Assembly (NCBI RefSeq): GCF_000317225.1
Contig: NZ_AJLL01000046.1
Span: 1 to 64,000, forward strand
Direction of reading: 5' to 3'
DNA from: Fischerella thermalis PCC 7521
GTDB lineage: Bacteria; Cyanobacteriota; Cyanobacteriia; Cyanobacteriales; Nostocaceae
DNA: 64,000 bases
Shown one piece after another: positions 26,656-37,314 of this stretch. Made by a program: the position numbers and the translations under genes. How positions within the stretch are numbered: position 1 is the stretch's first letter; the number at the start of each line of letters is the position of its first letter. The notes below the pieces were generated by a model, which did not search any database, had not been told where the DNA came from, and saw only the letters and a list, made by a program, of their open reading frames with translations.

Positions 26656-27162
26656 GGGCTAGATAAATGGAAAGTCCTTGCACTGCTTGAATTGTAGCTT
26701 AATTTGCGCTAATGGGTGGGAGTTATCAATCACAGTGTCACTGGATGAAAGATGCGATCGCCACATCACTTTAGTTGTTGTATAACAAAGTAACCAATCC
26801 TAGCTGTTATGAAGATTGCTAGGCTGGAGGTATTTCCAATATTATGGGTGTGTTGTTTTCATTCAAAACGAAACAACCTGTGATATCAAGTCCGGCTAAT
26901 TGCTTACGATATTATGCTTCGGTTTAGGTAATTGGTTTTTCCCATTACCCTTCTGGTTCGCTACTTTGCCATCTCGGCATAAGCCAAGACGGCAAGTAGT
27001 CTCACCGATTACCCATTGCCAATTACCAACCCACGCAACAGTATAAGTATTTAAGCGAACATGATATGAATATTATCGTTCTATCATACATCTTCCACCA
27101 AAATATAAAGACGCCAAGTGATTCTTAGCGTCTTTGCATGAAATAAATTTGGCTGTTTTACC
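26656..27162. other. Intergenic region containing a MITE
   Basis: About 507 bases between ccdA and the end of secA. The central part is the element at 26883-27067. A weak hairpin at about 27108-27135 (AAGACGCCAAG / CTTAGCGTCTT) is placed to terminate secA. Confidence 0.5.
26883..27067. repeat. MITE-like element, ATATCAAGTCC family, copy C with nested palindrome
   Basis: 185 bp from ATATCAAGTCCGGCTAATTG to TTAAGCGAACATGATAT. It is about 50 bp longer than copies A and B because a hairpin-forming insert (CTACTTTGCC at 26961 against GGCAAGTAG ending at 26999) sits in the middle. Confidence 0.75.
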
Positions 27163-29955
27163 CTATACCATCTCGGAGGATGTCTGCACTACTGCTTGGG
27201 GTTGTGGTTGGAACATAAACAAGGAGTAGACCACATCTCGACGAATATTGGTCATCATATCCAAGAAGAGTTCGTAACCCTCGGTCTTGTATTCAATCAA
27301 TGGATCTTTTTGACCGTAACCCCGTAATCCTACGGATTCACGCAAAGCATCCATTTGTTGCAGGTGTTCTCGCCAGAGGGTGTCAATTCGCTGCAAGATA
27401 AAGAAGCGTTCAGCTTGGCGCATCAATCCGGGTTGAATTTGGTCTATTTGCGCTTCCTTCATGTCGTAGGCGATCCGCACTTGTTCGTGCATGAAAGCTT
27501 TAATCTCACTCATTGACATATCTACTAGTTGAGATGATTGTAAGTCTGCTAGTAGATAAACAAATTCTTTGACTTTTTCAACTAACTTGTCTAGTTCCCA
27601 CTCTTCTGAAGGTAAGTCTGGATTAATGTAGTAGTTAACGATGTCATCCATCGTTCTTTCAGCGTACTCGATCACTTGTTCTTTGAGGTCTTGTCCTTCC
27701 AAAACCCGGCGGCGTTCAGCGTAAATAGCACGGCGTTGGTTGTTCATCACCTCGTCGTACTCAAATACCTGCTTACGGATATCGTAGTAGTAGGTTTCAA
27801 CTTTTTTCTGAGCGCCTTCTAAGCTACGAGTCAGCATCCCAGATTCAATTGGCATGTCTTCCTCTACACGGAAGGCTTCCATTAATTTAGCAACGCGATC
27901 GCCACCAAAGATCCGCATCAAGTTATCTTCTAAACTGAGGAAAAATCTGGTGGAACCAGGGTCGCCTTGACGTCCGGCGCGTCCCCGCAACTGGTTGTCA
28001 ATCCGCCGTGACTCGTGACGTTCTGTACCAATTACGTGTAAGCCTCCCAGTTCTACTACTTCTTGGTGTTCCCGGCTGGTGAACACTTCATACTCCTGCT
28101 TGATGCGGTTGTAAGCTTCCCGTAATTTCTGAATTACAGGGTCTTCAGTGGGAGCTTTTTCGGCGGCGATAGCAACTTTTTCTTCTGCTTCCAATTCTGG
28201 CAGACTACGTTCACCATAGGCTTTGACTGCCATTTCTACTGCTTGCTTGAGTAGTTGTTCTGCTTCTTTAGAAAGCTGAGTTGGGAAAACCTGGGGGGAA
28301 GCTTTCCAAGTTTTGACTTTCTTGCCAGGGGCAAAGCCTTGTCCACCACCAGAAGCGGGAGGCAAACCAGCTGCCCTGTGGACGCTAAACATAGCTTCAT
28401 CTTCTGGCTTGACGATCCGGGGCATGAAGTATTCCCGCATCTTCAAACGAGCCATATATTCAGCGTTACCACCCAAGATAATATCCGTACCTCTACCAGC
28501 CATGTTAGTGGCGATAGTCACAGCACCTTTGCGTCCTGCTTGAGCGACAATCTCCGCTTCTCGCTCCACGTTTTCTGGTCGGGCGTTGAGCAATTCGTGG
28601 GGAATGTTCATTTGCTTCAACAACTGGCTGAGATACTCAGATTTTTCCACACTTGTAGTTCCCACCAATACGGGTCTACCAAGTTGGTGCATTTCGGCAC
28701 ATTCTTTGGCGATCGCTCGCCACTTGCCCGCCTCATTCTTAAACACCATGTCGGACAAGTCTTCCCGTCTTCTGACGCGGTTGGTAGGAATGACGGTTAC
28801 TTCCAGTTTGTAAATTTTTTCAAATTCGGCTTCTTCCGTTTTTGCCGTTCCTGTCATTCCACCTAATTTTGGATAAAGCAAAAACAGGTTTTGATAAGTA
28901 ATGGTCGCCAAAGTTTGAGTTTCTGGTTGAATCTCTACGTGTTCTTTGGCTTCAATTGCTTGGTGCAGACCATCACTCCAACGCCGTCCAGGTAGAACCC
29001 GCCCGGTAAATTCATCAACAATGACTACTTCTCCGTTGCGGACAATATAGTTAACGTCCTTCAAAAACAGTTCTTTGGCTTTAATCGCGTTGAAAACAAA
29101 GTGCGCCCAAGGATCTTCAGGGTCAAATAAATCTTTTACTCCCAACAGTTGTTCTGCTTCCGCAAAGCCTTCATCCGTTAGCAGGACGTTACGGGCTTTT
29201 TCATCTACCTCATAATGCTCATCTTTTTGTAAAGCGGCGGCGATCCGGGCTGCTTCTATATATTTTTCTGTGGGGCGTTCGACTTGCCCAGAAATAATCA
29301 ATGGTGTCCGCGCTTCGTCAATTAAAATTGAATCTACCTCGTCAATCACACAGTAGTTAAATGGGCGCTGCACTACATCCGTGATTGATGTTGCCATGTT
29401 ATCCCGTAGGTAATCAAATCCTACCTCACTGTTGGTTACATAGGTAATATCACAGTCGTAGTTTTTTTTGCGCTCTTGGGGGGTCATACTAGCCTGAATC
29501 AGACCTACACTCAAACCCAAGAAGCGATGCACCTGCCCCATCCATTCCGCGTCCCGACGAGCCAGGTAATCGTTAACAGTAACTACGTGTACACCTTTGC
29601 CCGTGAGAGCATTTAAATAGCTAGGTAAAGTTGCTACCAGGGTTTTACCTTCACCAGTTTTCATTTCGGCAATTTGCCCTGTGTGCAAAATCACACCACC
29701 CAGCAACTGCACATCAAAGTGCCGTAGCCCTAAGACTCGCCGTGCGGCTTCCCTGACTACAGCAAAAGCTTCGCTGAGAATGTCATCAAGAGTTTCGCCT
29801 TTTGCCAGACGCTGCTTAAACTCTGCTGTTTTGCCCTTAAGTTCTTCATCAGAAAGGGCTTTGATATCTTCCTCTAAGAGGTTAATTTCAGTGATGTAAG
29901 GTTGGTATTTTTTAAGCTTACGAGCGTTGGGGTCGCCCAACAAAGTTTTTAGCAT
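27163..29955 (-). CDS. secA: Preprotein translocase ATPase SecA
   Basis: At 930 residues it matches cyanobacterial SecA. This motor pushes unfolded proteins through SecYEG into the thylakoid lumen or periplasm. Walker A is in [14 protein letters not shown] (near 100) and Walker B/DEAD-like [17 protein letters not shown] near 210. [14 protein letters not shown] and [31 protein letters not shown] are the second motor domain. The C-terminal zinc-binding SecB motif is absent (ends [11 protein letters not shown]), as in other cyanobacteria. An insert near 560-600 ([15 protein letters not shown]) is normal for the group. Confidence 0.97.
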   Translation of the reverse strand: MLKTLLGDPNARKLKKYQPYITEINLLEEDIKALSDEELKGKTAEFKQRLAKGETLDDILSEAFAVVREAARRVLGLRHFDVQLLGGVILHTGQIAEMKTGEGKTLVATLPSYLNALTGKGVHVVTVNDYLARRDAEWMGQVHRFLGLSVGLIQASMTPQERKKNYDCDITYVTNSEVGFDYLRDNMATSITDVVQRPFNYCVIDEVDSILIDEARTPLIISGQVERPTEKYIEAARIAAALQKDEHYEVDEKARNVLLTDEGFAEAEQLLGVKDLFDPEDPWAHFVFNAIKAKELFLKDVNYIVRNGEVVIVDEFTGRVLPGRRWSDGLHQAIEAKEHVEIQPETQTLATITYQNLFLLYPKLGGMTGTAKTEEAEFEKIYKLEVTVIPTNRVRRREDLSDMVFKNEAGKWRAIAKECAEMHQLGRPVLVGTTSVEKSEYLSQLLKQMNIPHELLNARPENVEREAEIVAQAGRKGAVTIATNMAGRGTDIILGGNAEYMARLKMREYFMPRIVKPEDEAMFSVHRAAGLPPASGGGQGFAPGKKVKTWKASPQVFPTQLSKEAEQLLKQAVEMAVKAYGERSLPELEAEEKVAIAAEKAPTEDPVIQKLREAYNRIKQEYEVFTSREHQEVVELGGLHVIGTERHESRRIDNQLRGRAGRQGDPGSTRFFLSLEDNLMRIFGGDRVAKLMEAFRVEEDMPIESGMLTRSLEGAQKKVETYYYDIRKQVFEYDEVMNNQRRAIYAERRRVLEGQDLKEQVIEYAERTMDDIVNYYINPDLPSEEWELDKLVEKVKEFVYLLADLQSSQLVDMSMSEIKAFMHEQVRIAYDMKEAQIDQIQPGLMRQAERFFILQRIDTLWREHLQQMDALRESVGLRGYGQKDPLIEYKTEGYELFLDMMTNIRRDVVYSLFMFQPQPQAVVQTSSEMV

Positions 29956-30497
29956 GGCAGATTATTTAGCAAAATCAACGGGGACGGGAATTTTAGATTT
30001 GGGTTATTGATTATATGGATTTGACCCAACTGAGTTTTATCAGTTATTCAGTTGTCAGTTATCAGTTATCAGTGTTGTTCTTTGGATCAAAGTTTCCCAC
30101 CAATTGGTGGTAAGTCGCAGCTAGTTGTTCGTTGCGGGTAAAATACCCGACGATACAATTGATAACTGGTAACTGTTCACTGTTCACTGAATTTAATACT
30201 CTATAAATTGGTTGGCAGTGGACAATTTCAACCAAAGCAGCAACAAGACAAACTAAATCTAGTTACTAAATGATGGCTTTAAATTAGAAGTTTATATTTG
30301 AAACTTTATTAATAGTATCATTTCGCTTCCAGATGAGGCAGTGAAGCCCGACCATGCTCAAGTAGCGATCGCCGTTCTTTGTGGAGTAAGGGGTGTGAGG
30401 GGTGTGAGGGGTGTGAGGGGTGTGAGGAGTATGAGAAGTACAAGGATAAATATTTCTTTTACTCCTCACACTTTCCCCACTCCTCACACTTCCCCAC
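29956..30497. other. Intergenic region with several short repeats
   Basis: About 540 bases with no real gene. It contains CAGTTATCAGTTATCAGT direct repeats near 30050-30070, a GGTAACTGTTCACTGTTCACTG run near 30170, and the GTGTGAGGG array at 30393. A 67-codon minus-strand frame here only encodes Thr-Pro-His repeats. Confidence 0.5.
30393..30428. repeat. Tandem 9-bp repeat GTGTGAGGG, four units
   Basis: Four units (the last GTGTGAGGA), the same as 1177-1213. Bases 30468-30500 contain the complementary CCTCACACTTTCCCCACTCCTCAC type, so a long stem could form with this array. Confidence 0.9.
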
Positions 30498-31043
30498 TTA
30501 ATTAGAATTCTCCCACTCCGGAGTTAGACGGCGGAAGTTATACTCATTGGCACTAGGATGACAGGAGACACAGCTATTGATCTCCACAGGACGTGGCAAT
30601 TTAACTTGGGGATGCAAAGCTTTGAAAAAACGAGAACTGTTGACTCGATAGGGAATTTGTTCGTCTTCTAGAATCGGACGGGAAAAAGTGGAAAGATATC
30701 TCCAAACCAAAAGCCGTGGTGGATCGACAAGAGGCTGAATTTGACCGCCGTAATGTTGCGAGTCTTGCAGGATATTTTTCCAAGTCTGGGTGGGTAAAAC
30801 TTGTGGTGGTAGGGCAATGTGGCAACTAGAGCAATTTTCTAAGTAAAGTTCTTGTCCGAGTTGGTACTGAGCAGGTACTACATCTACAGTGCCTATTTCA
30901 GAGGTAGGAGTTGCACCTTGGGCATTTGTTGCGAAGGAGATGAGCCAACCCATAGCCAAACTCCAAGTTATGGCTACTAACAGTAAACCTAAAGATTTTC
31001 TCTGAAGTTGGCGATGCTTGCGATACTTAGTTAGATTAGTCAT
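30498..31043 (-). CDS. Diheme cytochrome c-like protein
   Basis: A protein of 181 residues. A positively charged N-terminus (KYRKHRQLQRKS) and one hydrophobic stretch (LGLLLVAITWSLAMGWL) give a signal peptide or anchor. Two heme-binding motifs follow: CSSCH near residue 72 and CVSCH near 160. These are the only CxxCH motifs. The domain between them (LPTQTWKNILQDSQHYGG) is typical of cyanobacterial diheme proteins of unknown role. It lies 51 bases after the MoxR gene on the same strand. The electron partner is unknown. Confidence 0.85.
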   Translation of the reverse strand: MTNLTKYRKHRQLQRKSLGLLLVAITWSLAMGWLISFATNAQGATPTSEIGTVDVVPAQYQLGQELYLENCSSCHIALPPQVLPTQTWKNILQDSQHYGGQIQPLVDPPRLLVWRYLSTFSRPILEDEQIPYRVNSSRFFKALHPQVKLPRPVEINSCVSCHPSANEYNFRRLTPEWENSN

Positions 31044-31094
31044 TCCTCACACTCATTAGATTTTAAATTTTGAAGAAGACAGATAATAATGAAT

Positions 31095-32003
31095 TTAAGG
31101 AATAGGAACTACTCGCAATAATCTTTCCATCACAGTTTTAGCACTGCGTCCACCTGTGGGGATGAGACGATGACAAAGAACATGAGGAGCAAGAAATTTC
31201 ACGTCATCGGGAATAGCATAATCACGCCCCAATAAAAAAGCCAGTGCTTGAGTAGCTCGATGTAACGCTATCGTACCACGGGGACTTACTCCTAAGGTAA
31301 TTTCCTCATCGCATCTCGTTGCCCGCACTAAGTCAAGGATATACTGTTGCAAGGAAATATCTACCTTGATTTGAGCTACGATTTGCCGCAATTCTTGGAC
31401 TTCTGCCAAGCTAATACAAGGCTGTAAATCGGCAACATTAACTCCTTTGTGCAGGCGTTGCAGCATTTGTAGTTCTTCTGCTTGGGAAGGATAACCCAAA
31501 CTCAAGGACAGCATAAATCTGTCCATCTGTGCTTCTGGCAGAGGAAAAGTACCTTGGTATTCAATCGGGTTTTGAGTAGCAATCACAAAAAATGGTGTGG
31601 GAACAGCACGGGAGACCCCATCGGCTGTTACCTGTTGTTCTTCCATAACTTCTAGTAAAGCCGATTGAGTGCGGGGTGTAGCGCGGTTGATTTCATCAGT
31701 TAACAAGACATTGGCGAATACTGGACCAGGAAGAAAGTGAAATTCGCCGCTTTTGGGATTCCAAATGTTAGTGCCGGTGATATCGGTTGGTAGTAAATCA
31801 GGAGTGCATTGTAGTCTTTGAAACTTGCCATCAATCGACCGGGCGAGTGCTTTTGCTAAGAGAGTTTTACCGACTCCCGGCACATCTTCAAGTAAAGCAT
31901 GACCACCAGCTAGTAAAGCAACCAGAACTAAGCGTATTGCCTCTTTTTTGCCAACAATAGTGTAAGCCAAATTTTGTGTGAGGGCGTCAATTTTGTCTCT
32001 CAT
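31095..32003 (-). CDS. MoxR family AAA+ ATPase
   Basis: A protein of 302 residues. Walker A is LEDVPGVGKTLLAKALA near residue 40. Walker B is VLLTDEINRATPRTQSALLEVMEE near 105. Sensor 1 is FVIATQNPIEYQGTFPLPEAQMDRF. MoxR proteins act as chaperones that assemble metal or protein complexes, usually beside a DUF58 and von Willebrand factor A gene. None is visible here; the next gene is a diheme cytochrome. The client is unknown. Confidence 0.92.
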   Translation of the reverse strand: MRDKIDALTQNLAYTIVGKKEAIRLVLVALLAGGHALLEDVPGVGKTLLAKALARSIDGKFQRLQCTPDLLPTDITGTNIWNPKSGEFHFLPGPVFANVLLTDEINRATPRTQSALLEVMEEQQVTADGVSRAVPTPFFVIATQNPIEYQGTFPLPEAQMDRFMLSLSLGYPSQAEELQMLQRLHKGVNVADLQPCISLAEVQELRQIVAQIKVDISLQQYILDLVRATRCDEEITLGVSPRGTIALHRATQALAFLLGRDYAIPDDVKFLAPHVLCHRLIPTGGRSAKTVMERLLRVVPIP

Positions 32004-32031
32004 AATAATTGGGGATTGGGTAGCGGGCGAT

Positions 32032-32245
32032 GGGGAACTCGGGGCCCCTGGTGGGGATTAGGGGCAGTGGAGAGATGGGGAGTGTGGGGAGTAATGTAGA
32101 GACGCGCTGTTTGAAGCGTTTGGGAGTGTGTGGACGCGCTTTGCGCGGCTTCCCGTAAGGGTGGAGTGTGGAGAGAATAATATAGTAACTAATTCCCTTT
32201 GTCCCCCTTGTCTTCCTTGTCTTCCTTGTCCCCTTTCCTTCATTA
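32032..32245. repeat. Cluster of short repeats between ribF and moxR
   Basis: A G-rich AGATGGGGAGTGTGGGGAGTAATG block is followed by GTAGAGACGCGCTG and TTTGGGAGTGTGTGG, a diverged version of the composite at 39644-39690. Next comes GACGCGCTTTGCGCGGC and then CTTGTCTTCCTTGTCTTCCTTGTC units. No gene is visible. It lies in the leader of moxR. Confidence 0.75.
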
Positions 32246-32274
32246 GTGTTCCCTTAGCGAGACAAAATTAACAC

Positions 32275-33354
32275 TCAACACTTAAAAAAAGCTCTAGCGG
32301 CACTACAGTCTAGTTGAATTTGTGTTTTTAGTGCTTCTAGATTAGGAAATTTTTGTTCTGGTCGTAAAAACTTTTCGAGATGCACCGCCAGTTTTTTACC
32401 ATATAAATCACCAGACCAATCAAACAGATGGACTTCTACTGAAAGATGAATACCATTGACTGTAGGGCGATTACCTATATTCATGACACCAAAATAGCCA
32501 TTTCCCATAACATCTAATATTTCATTCACGGTAAAGACACGGACTGCATAAACACCGTGGTGAGGCAGAAACTTATCTTTGGGTAATTCCAGGTTAGCGG
32601 TGGGAAATCCAATAGTTCTGCCAACTTGTTGACCTTGAATCACAGTACCGATGAGGGTGTAAGGTCGTCCCAACAATTGGTTTGCTCGTTCGATATTGCC
32701 ACTAGCAAGAATTTCGCGAATCAGTGAACTGCTAATCCGAGTCTGTTGGTACACCTGGGTTTTTTTTTCTTGAGATTCTGCACAAGTTTCTAGAGAGGTG
32801 ATAGTAACAGGAATGTTGTATTTAGCAGCAATGATTTGTAGATCATGAGCAGTACCACTACGTTTAGAGCCAAAACGAAAATCTTGCCCGACGCTAATTT
32901 TTACTGCTTGTAATTGTTGAACGAGAATTTTTTCTACAAATTCTTCTGGAGTCAAAGCACATAGTTCTTTATCGAAGGGTAATAGTACTAGTTGTTGTAC
33001 TCCAAGCGATCGCAACTGCTGGACTTTTTCATCCAATGGTGTGAGCAAACTCCTGGGTTTACCTGTAAAAAACTCTTGGGGATGAGGATCGAAGGTGACG
33101 ACGGTCGAGTAGATGGAACCGTTGTGGGGTGGTGGGGTAACTTTCTCCCCATCTCCGGTTCTTTCCATCTCCGGTTCTTCCCATCTCTCAATCTCCCCAT
33201 CTTTCCTAAACGGCGGCAGAATTGGTTGGATCACTCGTTGATGACCACGATGTACACCGTCAAACTTGCCAAGCGCGACAGCAGTTGGCGTGAGAGCCAA
33301 TTCAGGTGAAGATGTTACCCACACAGAACACCCATTTTGAGACAAATTTGGCAC
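32275..33354 (-). CDS. ribF: Bifunctional riboflavin kinase / FAD synthetase (RibF), with in-frame insert
   Basis: The enzyme makes FMN from riboflavin and then FAD. The FAD synthetase domain begins VALGKFDGVHRGHQRVI (near 30) and continues with VVTFDPHPQEFF. The riboflavin kinase domain starts near 230: GRPYTLIGTVIQGQQVGRTIGFPTANL, then NIGNRPTV and VHLFDWSGDLYGK. It is 359 residues, longer than the usual 310-335. The excess is a polar, low-complexity stretch at about residues 47-80 (KDGEIERWEEPEMER, then PPPHNGS), encoded by repeated CCATCTCCGGTTCTTCCCATCTC at about 33118-33218. The rest of the protein is normal, so the insertion seems tolerated. Confidence 0.93.
   Translation of the reverse strand: MPNLSQNGCSVWVTSSPELALTPTAVALGKFDGVHRGHQRVIQPILPPFRKDGEIERWEEPEMERTGDGEKVTPPPHNGSIYSTVVTFDPHPQEFFTGKPRSLLTPLDEKVQQLRSLGVQQLVLLPFDKELCALTPEEFVEKILVQQLQAVKISVGQDFRFGSKRSGTAHDLQIIAAKYNIPVTITSLETCAESQEKKTQVYQQTRISSSLIREILASGNIERANQLLGRPYTLIGTVIQGQQVGRTIGFPTANLELPKDKFLPHHGVYAVRVFTVNEILDVMGNGYFGVMNIGNRPTVNGIHLSVEVHLFDWSGDLYGKKLAVHLEKFLRPEQKFPNLEALKTQIQLDCSAARAFFKC
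33118..33218. repeat. In-frame repeat inside ribF
   Basis: Direct repeats CCATCTCCGGTTCTTT and CCATCTCCGGTTCTTC, then CCATCTCTCAATCTCCCCATC, fill about 100 bases of the ribF gene. The same CACCTCCGGTTCTCCCCACC type of sequence lies inside the kinase gene at about 56720-56750. Confidence 0.8.
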
Positions 33355-33578
33355 GTCGATTCTGGGATTTTAGGTTTGTTCAGCTTGTTTGCTAACCCTC
33401 AGGGAATTGCCTTTGTGGGCGTTTTTAGCCTGTGGTAGGCGCTTTCAAGACATTTAACGCTATCAGCCTTTGTCTTGTGACTAACTCATACCACAGACAC
33501 CCAAAGGGCGCTTACCTGTAGAATAAGCTCTTGATCACCAATCTAATCTAAAATCTAGAATTACTTCCTTGGCAATAT

Positions 33579-34508
33579 CTACACAGAAAACTTACTAATA
33601 GGAAAAGATTCTGATAAAGGAACTGAAACAGGAACCTGAAGCACCATTCCTTCCCGTGCCATAACTGCACCAGAAAATTTCCGACGTGCTTCTTCCCCTA
33701 CACGATCTAAAAATTCATCATTATGGGCAGGATCGTGGTGAAAAATTACTAGTGTCTTAACATTGGCGGCTTTGGCCACTTTCACAGCTTCTTGCCATGT
33801 AGAATGTCCCCAACCAATTTTAGGATTGGTCGGTGAATGATATTCTTCATCGGTGTATGTGGAATCGTAAATCAGGATATCAGCGTCACGGGCTAGCCAC
33901 AAGACATTTTCATCTAGCCTATCTGCAAAATGTTCGGTATCTGTGATGTAAACAGCAGCACCACCACGCCAATTGACCCGGTATCCAACTGCTTCACCTG
34001 GATGATTAAGTGGAGCCGTTTCTACGGTAATATCATCAATACCTATGGCTTGTCCTGGTATAACATCGTAGAAATCTAAGTTTGCCTGCATAATTTGCAA
34101 GGGAACAGGAAAATTCGGATGCAGCATCTGGTCATTGAGACGCTGTTCTATGGTTGAACCATCAGGAGCGATCGCCCCATAAATATGAAAGGTATTTCCC
34201 TTCACAAAGCCTGGTGTAAAGAAGGGAAAACCTTGCATGTGATCCCAATGGGAGTGAGTGAAGAATATGTGAGCTTCTATAGGCATTTTGGGCAACAAAG
34301 ATTGCCCTAAAACATGTAGTCCCGTGCCACCATCAAATATTAAGCGTTTGCCATCCACTTGCATTTCAACGCAAGGGGTATTACCTCCGTAATGGACAGT
34401 GTTTGGTCCCGGACAGGGGATACTGCCACGAACGCCCCAAAAATGCACGGTAAATTGGTTCTCTATCCTTGACATGGGTGTTGCTTGCTGGACTGAGCGG
34501 GCGGTCAT
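33579..34508 (-). CDS. MBL-fold metallo-hydrolase
   Basis: A protein of 309 residues with the metallo-beta-lactamase fold. The motif HSHWDHMQG near residue 85 supplies the HxHxDH zinc ligands. Further His residues occur in PLNHPGEAVGYR, and the distal Asp in YITDTEHFADR. The start FWGVRGSIPCPGPNTVHYGGNTPC is the signature of a bacterial group near tRNase Z and cyclic phosphodiesterases. The reaction is not known. The ATG at 34508 gives MTARSVQQ; a later start at MSRIENQF is possible. Confidence 0.9.
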   Translation of the reverse strand: MTARSVQQATPMSRIENQFTVHFWGVRGSIPCPGPNTVHYGGNTPCVEMQVDGKRLIFDGGTGLHVLGQSLLPKMPIEAHIFFTHSHWDHMQGFPFFTPGFVKGNTFHIYGAIAPDGSTIEQRLNDQMLHPNFPVPLQIMQANLDFYDVIPGQAIGIDDITVETAPLNHPGEAVGYRVNWRGGAAVYITDTEHFADRLDENVLWLARDADILIYDSTYTDEEYHSPTNPKIGWGHSTWQEAVKVAKAANVKTLVIFHHDPAHNDEFLDRVGEEARRKFSGAVMAREGMVLQVPVSVPLSESFPISKFSV

Positions 34509-34978
34509 CCGATTTTAGATTTTAGATTTTGGATTGGCTCCACAGATTAATCTGGGGGCTTGTACCATGAAAGAATTATCGGTCAATCAAAAAATGTTAC
34601 TTATTGTGCTAAGTTTATGCCGTTTCACTTGTTTTGATAGATATGGAATTTATTGGTAACACAGCATACCTTGACCCAGGTTGATTTTACTCAAGTTGAA
34701 TCAGGTAAACTCTAAGTCAATCTCAAGTTTTTCGAGTTTTTATAAGGGTTATCTGCAAGTGCGCTCCTACTTTATAGCCTATATTTAATCGTGATGCATT
34801 TAACCATCACTTAGATCTTGCACTTACTTTTTCGTCCGCCAAGAAATAAATTTTACTAGTCTTTAGCTCAAGTAAGCTAAAGCTCACTGGATATACATTT
34901 GAGTCCGTTTTAACTGACTTGGGCTATGAGGGTTGAACTTCACTTCAAGGGGTACTCAGGGCGAGGTGCTCCTAAAAC
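34509..34978. other. Intergenic region with a MITE copy
   Basis: About 470 bases. The right half is the ATCTTGCAC element at 34813-34968. The left part has TTTTAGATTTTAGATTTTGGATT direct repeats near 34510-34535. No gene is visible. Confidence 0.5.
34813..34968. repeat. MITE-like element, ATCTTGCACC family, copy 2
   Basis: It shares with 5049-5219 the left end ATCTTGCAC, then CCAAGAAATAAATTTTA, AGTAAGCTAAAGCTCACT, and TTTGAGTCCGTTTTAACTGACTT in the same order. The right end is degenerate (only AGGTGC matches). Confidence 0.65.
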
Positions 34979-35776
34979 CTACTTTAGTTTGAAGTTCCAC
35001 TGGGATAATTGATGCAACCCTGTGCCATAGGTCAGGTTATATTGTAATGGCGTCACACTAATGTAGTTATCACGGACGACATGCACGTCCATAGGTATAT
35101 CTTGAGGCAAATTCAAACCTACTGGTGGTTCTATATCTTCTAAAACCTCTCCGGTTAACCAGTAGTAAGTTTTACCACGCGGATCAATTCTTTTATCAAA
35201 AACATCAACGTAGCGTCGCACTCCTTGGCGAGTGATGACAACTCCGGAAATTTCTTCCCACGTCACAGCAGGAATGTTAATGTTAAGCAACATCAAATCC
35301 ACCAAAGGTTTTGCTGCTAGATATTCCACTAAGATTTTGGCAAATTTCGCTGCGGGTTGAAAATCTCTATAAGAGAAACTAGTAAGACTAAGTGCCACAC
35401 TGGGAATACCTTCAATTAAGCCCTCCATTGCCGCAGAAACAGTACCAGAATAAAGAATTTCTGTTCCCAAATTCGCACCTTGATTAATACCAGAAATAAC
35501 CAAGTCGGGGGGAGAATCAAGCAAGGCCCATAGTGCTAATTTTACACAGTCAGAGGGAGTACCATCACAAGCCCAAGCTTTGACGGCAGGATGAAAAATA
35601 GACTCGACAATTTCAGCACGAATTGGTTGATGTAAGGTCAGCCCATGTCCAGTGGCCGAACGTTCTCGATCCGGACAAACTACAGTTACTTCATGTCCTG
35701 CTTCTGCCAATGTATTAGCAAGGGTGCGAATACCCAGGGCATAAATCCCATCATCGTTACTGATTAGTAATTTCAT
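34979..35776 (-). CDS. surE: 5'/3'-nucleotidase SurE
   Basis: A protein of 265 residues, from the ATG at 35776 ([20 protein letters not shown]), where the conserved family start lies. The longer frame to 35794 adds six residues of no support. The metal site is formed by NDDG and the conserved [11 protein letters not shown] near 90, then [22 protein letters not shown]. It removes phosphate from nucleotides and short polyphosphate as a stress or housekeeping phosphatase. It is divergent from pheS. Confidence 0.95.
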   Translation of the reverse strand: MKLLISNDDGIYALGIRTLANTLAEAGHEVTVVCPDRERSATGHGLTLHQPIRAEIVESIFHPAVKAWACDGTPSDCVKLALWALLDSPPDLVISGINQGANLGTEILYSGTVSAAMEGLIEGIPSVALSLTSFSYRDFQPAAKFAKILVEYLAAKPLVDLMLLNINIPAVTWEEISGVVITRQGVRRYVDVFDKRIDPRGKTYYWLTGEVLEDIEPPVGLNLPQDIPMDVHVVRDNYISVTPLQYNLTYGTGLHQLSQWNFKLK

Positions 35777-36216
35777 TTGTTGATTACAGTGCATGTGTCA
35801 TTTGTCATTTATTAAGTCATTAGTCAATAGTCTTTGGTTAATTGTCAATGTCATAAGTCACAAGATATGAAAAAAGGGATTGGGAATCGGGAATTGGGGA
35901 GACAAGGGGGACGACTTGGGGGACGACAGGGAAGAATTTCTCCTTTGTCCCCAATCCCTTGGGGAACTCCCCGTTCCCTAATATCGCTTCTAAACTGGTA
36001 GTAGCAGGTTGCGTTGCAACCGTTGCCTTTGATGCACAATTGACTTATTAATTAATTTGATTAGTCTTTTGTCGTTTGTCATTAGTCCCAAGTTAATGAC
36101 CAATGACCAAAGAAAGGATGAAGGCTGAAGGATAAAGGATTAAGTATAAAAAATTTTCATCCTTCATACTTCACACTTCATACTTTAGATGACCAATGAC
36201 TGTTGATTATTAACTA
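35777..36216. other. surE-pheS divergent intergenic region with short repeats
   Basis: About 440 bases. It contains repeated 7-base units (GTCATTTGTCATT, ATGACCAATGACC) and AAGGCTGAAGGATAAAGGATT with its complement (TTCATCCTTCATACTTCACACTTCATAC). It must also hold both promoters; none is clear. Confidence 0.5.
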
Positions 36217-37209
36217 ATGACAAGTAATTTAGAGACTCAACTTTTGGCACTGCAAGAGGAAGGAGAAAAAGCGATCGCAGCTGCCACCACCTTGGAAACT
36301 CTTGAGGAATTAAGAGTCAAGTACCTGGGCAAAAAAGGTAGTTTATCAGTGCTTCTGGGCGGTATGGGTAAACTCCCAACAGAGGAACGACCAAAAATTG
36401 GTGCGATCGCTAATACAGTTAAAGAAGCACTGCAAACAAGCCTTGACCAGCAACGCACGGCCCTGGAAGCAGCTCAAATTCAAGCACAGCTGGAGGCGGA
36501 AACTTTAGACGTCACAATGCCGGGAATTTACCGCCCTCAAGGTCGAGTCCATCCGATCAACGGTATGATTGATCGGGCGCTGGATATTTTTGTTGGTATG
36601 GGCTACACGGTGGCTTCTGGCCCAGAAATGGAAACAGACTACTACAATTTCCAGGCCCTAAATACCCCGCCCGATCACCCCGCCCGCGATATGCAGGATA
36701 CTTTCTACTTGCCAGATGGTAACTTGCTACGGACTCATACCTCATCGGTACAAATTCGTTACATGGAAGCCGAGGAACCCCCTATCCGCATTGTTGCACC
36801 AGGAAGGGTCTATCGAAGAGATAACGTGGATGCTACTCACGCGGCAGTGTTTCATCAAATTGAACTTTTGGCAATTGATGAGGGACTAACTTTCACCGAT
36901 CTCAAAGGCACAATCAAAGTATTTTTAAATCAGATGTTTGGAGATTTGCCTATCCGCTTCCGTGCCAGTTATTTCCCATTTACAGAACCATCTGCGGAAG
37001 TTGACTTACAGTGGAATGGACGCTGGTTAGAAGTGATGGGCTGCGGTATGGTCGATCCAAATGTGTTGAAAGCGGTAGGATACGACCCAGAAGTTTATAC
37101 TGGCTTTGCTGCTGGTTTTGGTGTGGAACGCTTTGCTATGGTGCTGCATCAACTGGATGATATTCGTCGTGTGTATACTAGCGATTTGCGCTTTTTGCAG
37201 CAGTTTTAA
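36217..37209 (+). CDS. pheS: Phenylalanyl-tRNA synthetase alpha subunit
   Basis: The 330-residue catalytic subunit charges tRNA-Phe together with PheT. The N-terminal coiled coil ([34 protein letters not shown]) contacts tRNA. Class II motifs follow: [21 protein letters not shown], then [26 protein letters not shown] and [16 protein letters not shown]. Motif 3 is [13 protein letters not shown]. No pheT is adjacent, as is common in cyanobacteria. The ATG is part of a TTAACTAATGACAAG repeat. Confidence 0.97.
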   Translation: MTSNLETQLLALQEEGEKAIAAATTLETLEELRVKYLGKKGSLSVLLGGMGKLPTEERPKIGAIANTVKEALQTSLDQQRTALEAAQIQAQLEAETLDVTMPGIYRPQGRVHPINGMIDRALDIFVGMGYTVASGPEMETDYYNFQALNTPPDHPARDMQDTFYLPDGNLLRTHTSSVQIRYMEAEEPPIRIVAPGRVYRRDNVDATHAAVFHQIELLAIDEGLTFTDLKGTIKVFLNQMFGDLPIRFRASYFPFTEPSAEVDLQWNGRWLEVMGCGMVDPNVLKAVGYDPEVYTGFAAGFGVERFAMVLHQLDDIRRVYTSDLRFLQQF

Positions 37210-37214
37210 AATCG

Positions 37215-37256
37215 TTATTTGTCATTGGTCATTTGTCATTGGTCATTTGTTTAAGT
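37215..37256. repeat. Heptamer repeat after pheS
   Basis: TTTGTCATTGGTCATTTGTCATTGGTCATTTG, a tandem of 7-base TCATTGG/TCATTTG units. It lies between convergent pheS and recQ. Confidence 0.8.
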
Positions 37257-37314
37257 AATGATCAAATGTACGGGCGAAGCCTTTGGGCGATAATTGATTG
37301 GTTTTGTGGAAAGA

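Noticed and set aside
28255-28866. 203-codon plus-strand frame inside secA
   Set aside because: It is antisense to the well-conserved secA gene and has no family features.
30284-30487. 67-codon minus-strand frame with Thr-Pro-His repeats
   Set aside because: It is a translation of the GTGTGAGGG tandem array, with no other coding evidence.
33355-33578. Possible FMN riboswitch upstream of ribF
   Set aside because: The region has some inverted repeats (GTGGTAGGCGC, GGGCGCTTACC), but I cannot find the conserved FMN aptamer sequence elements.
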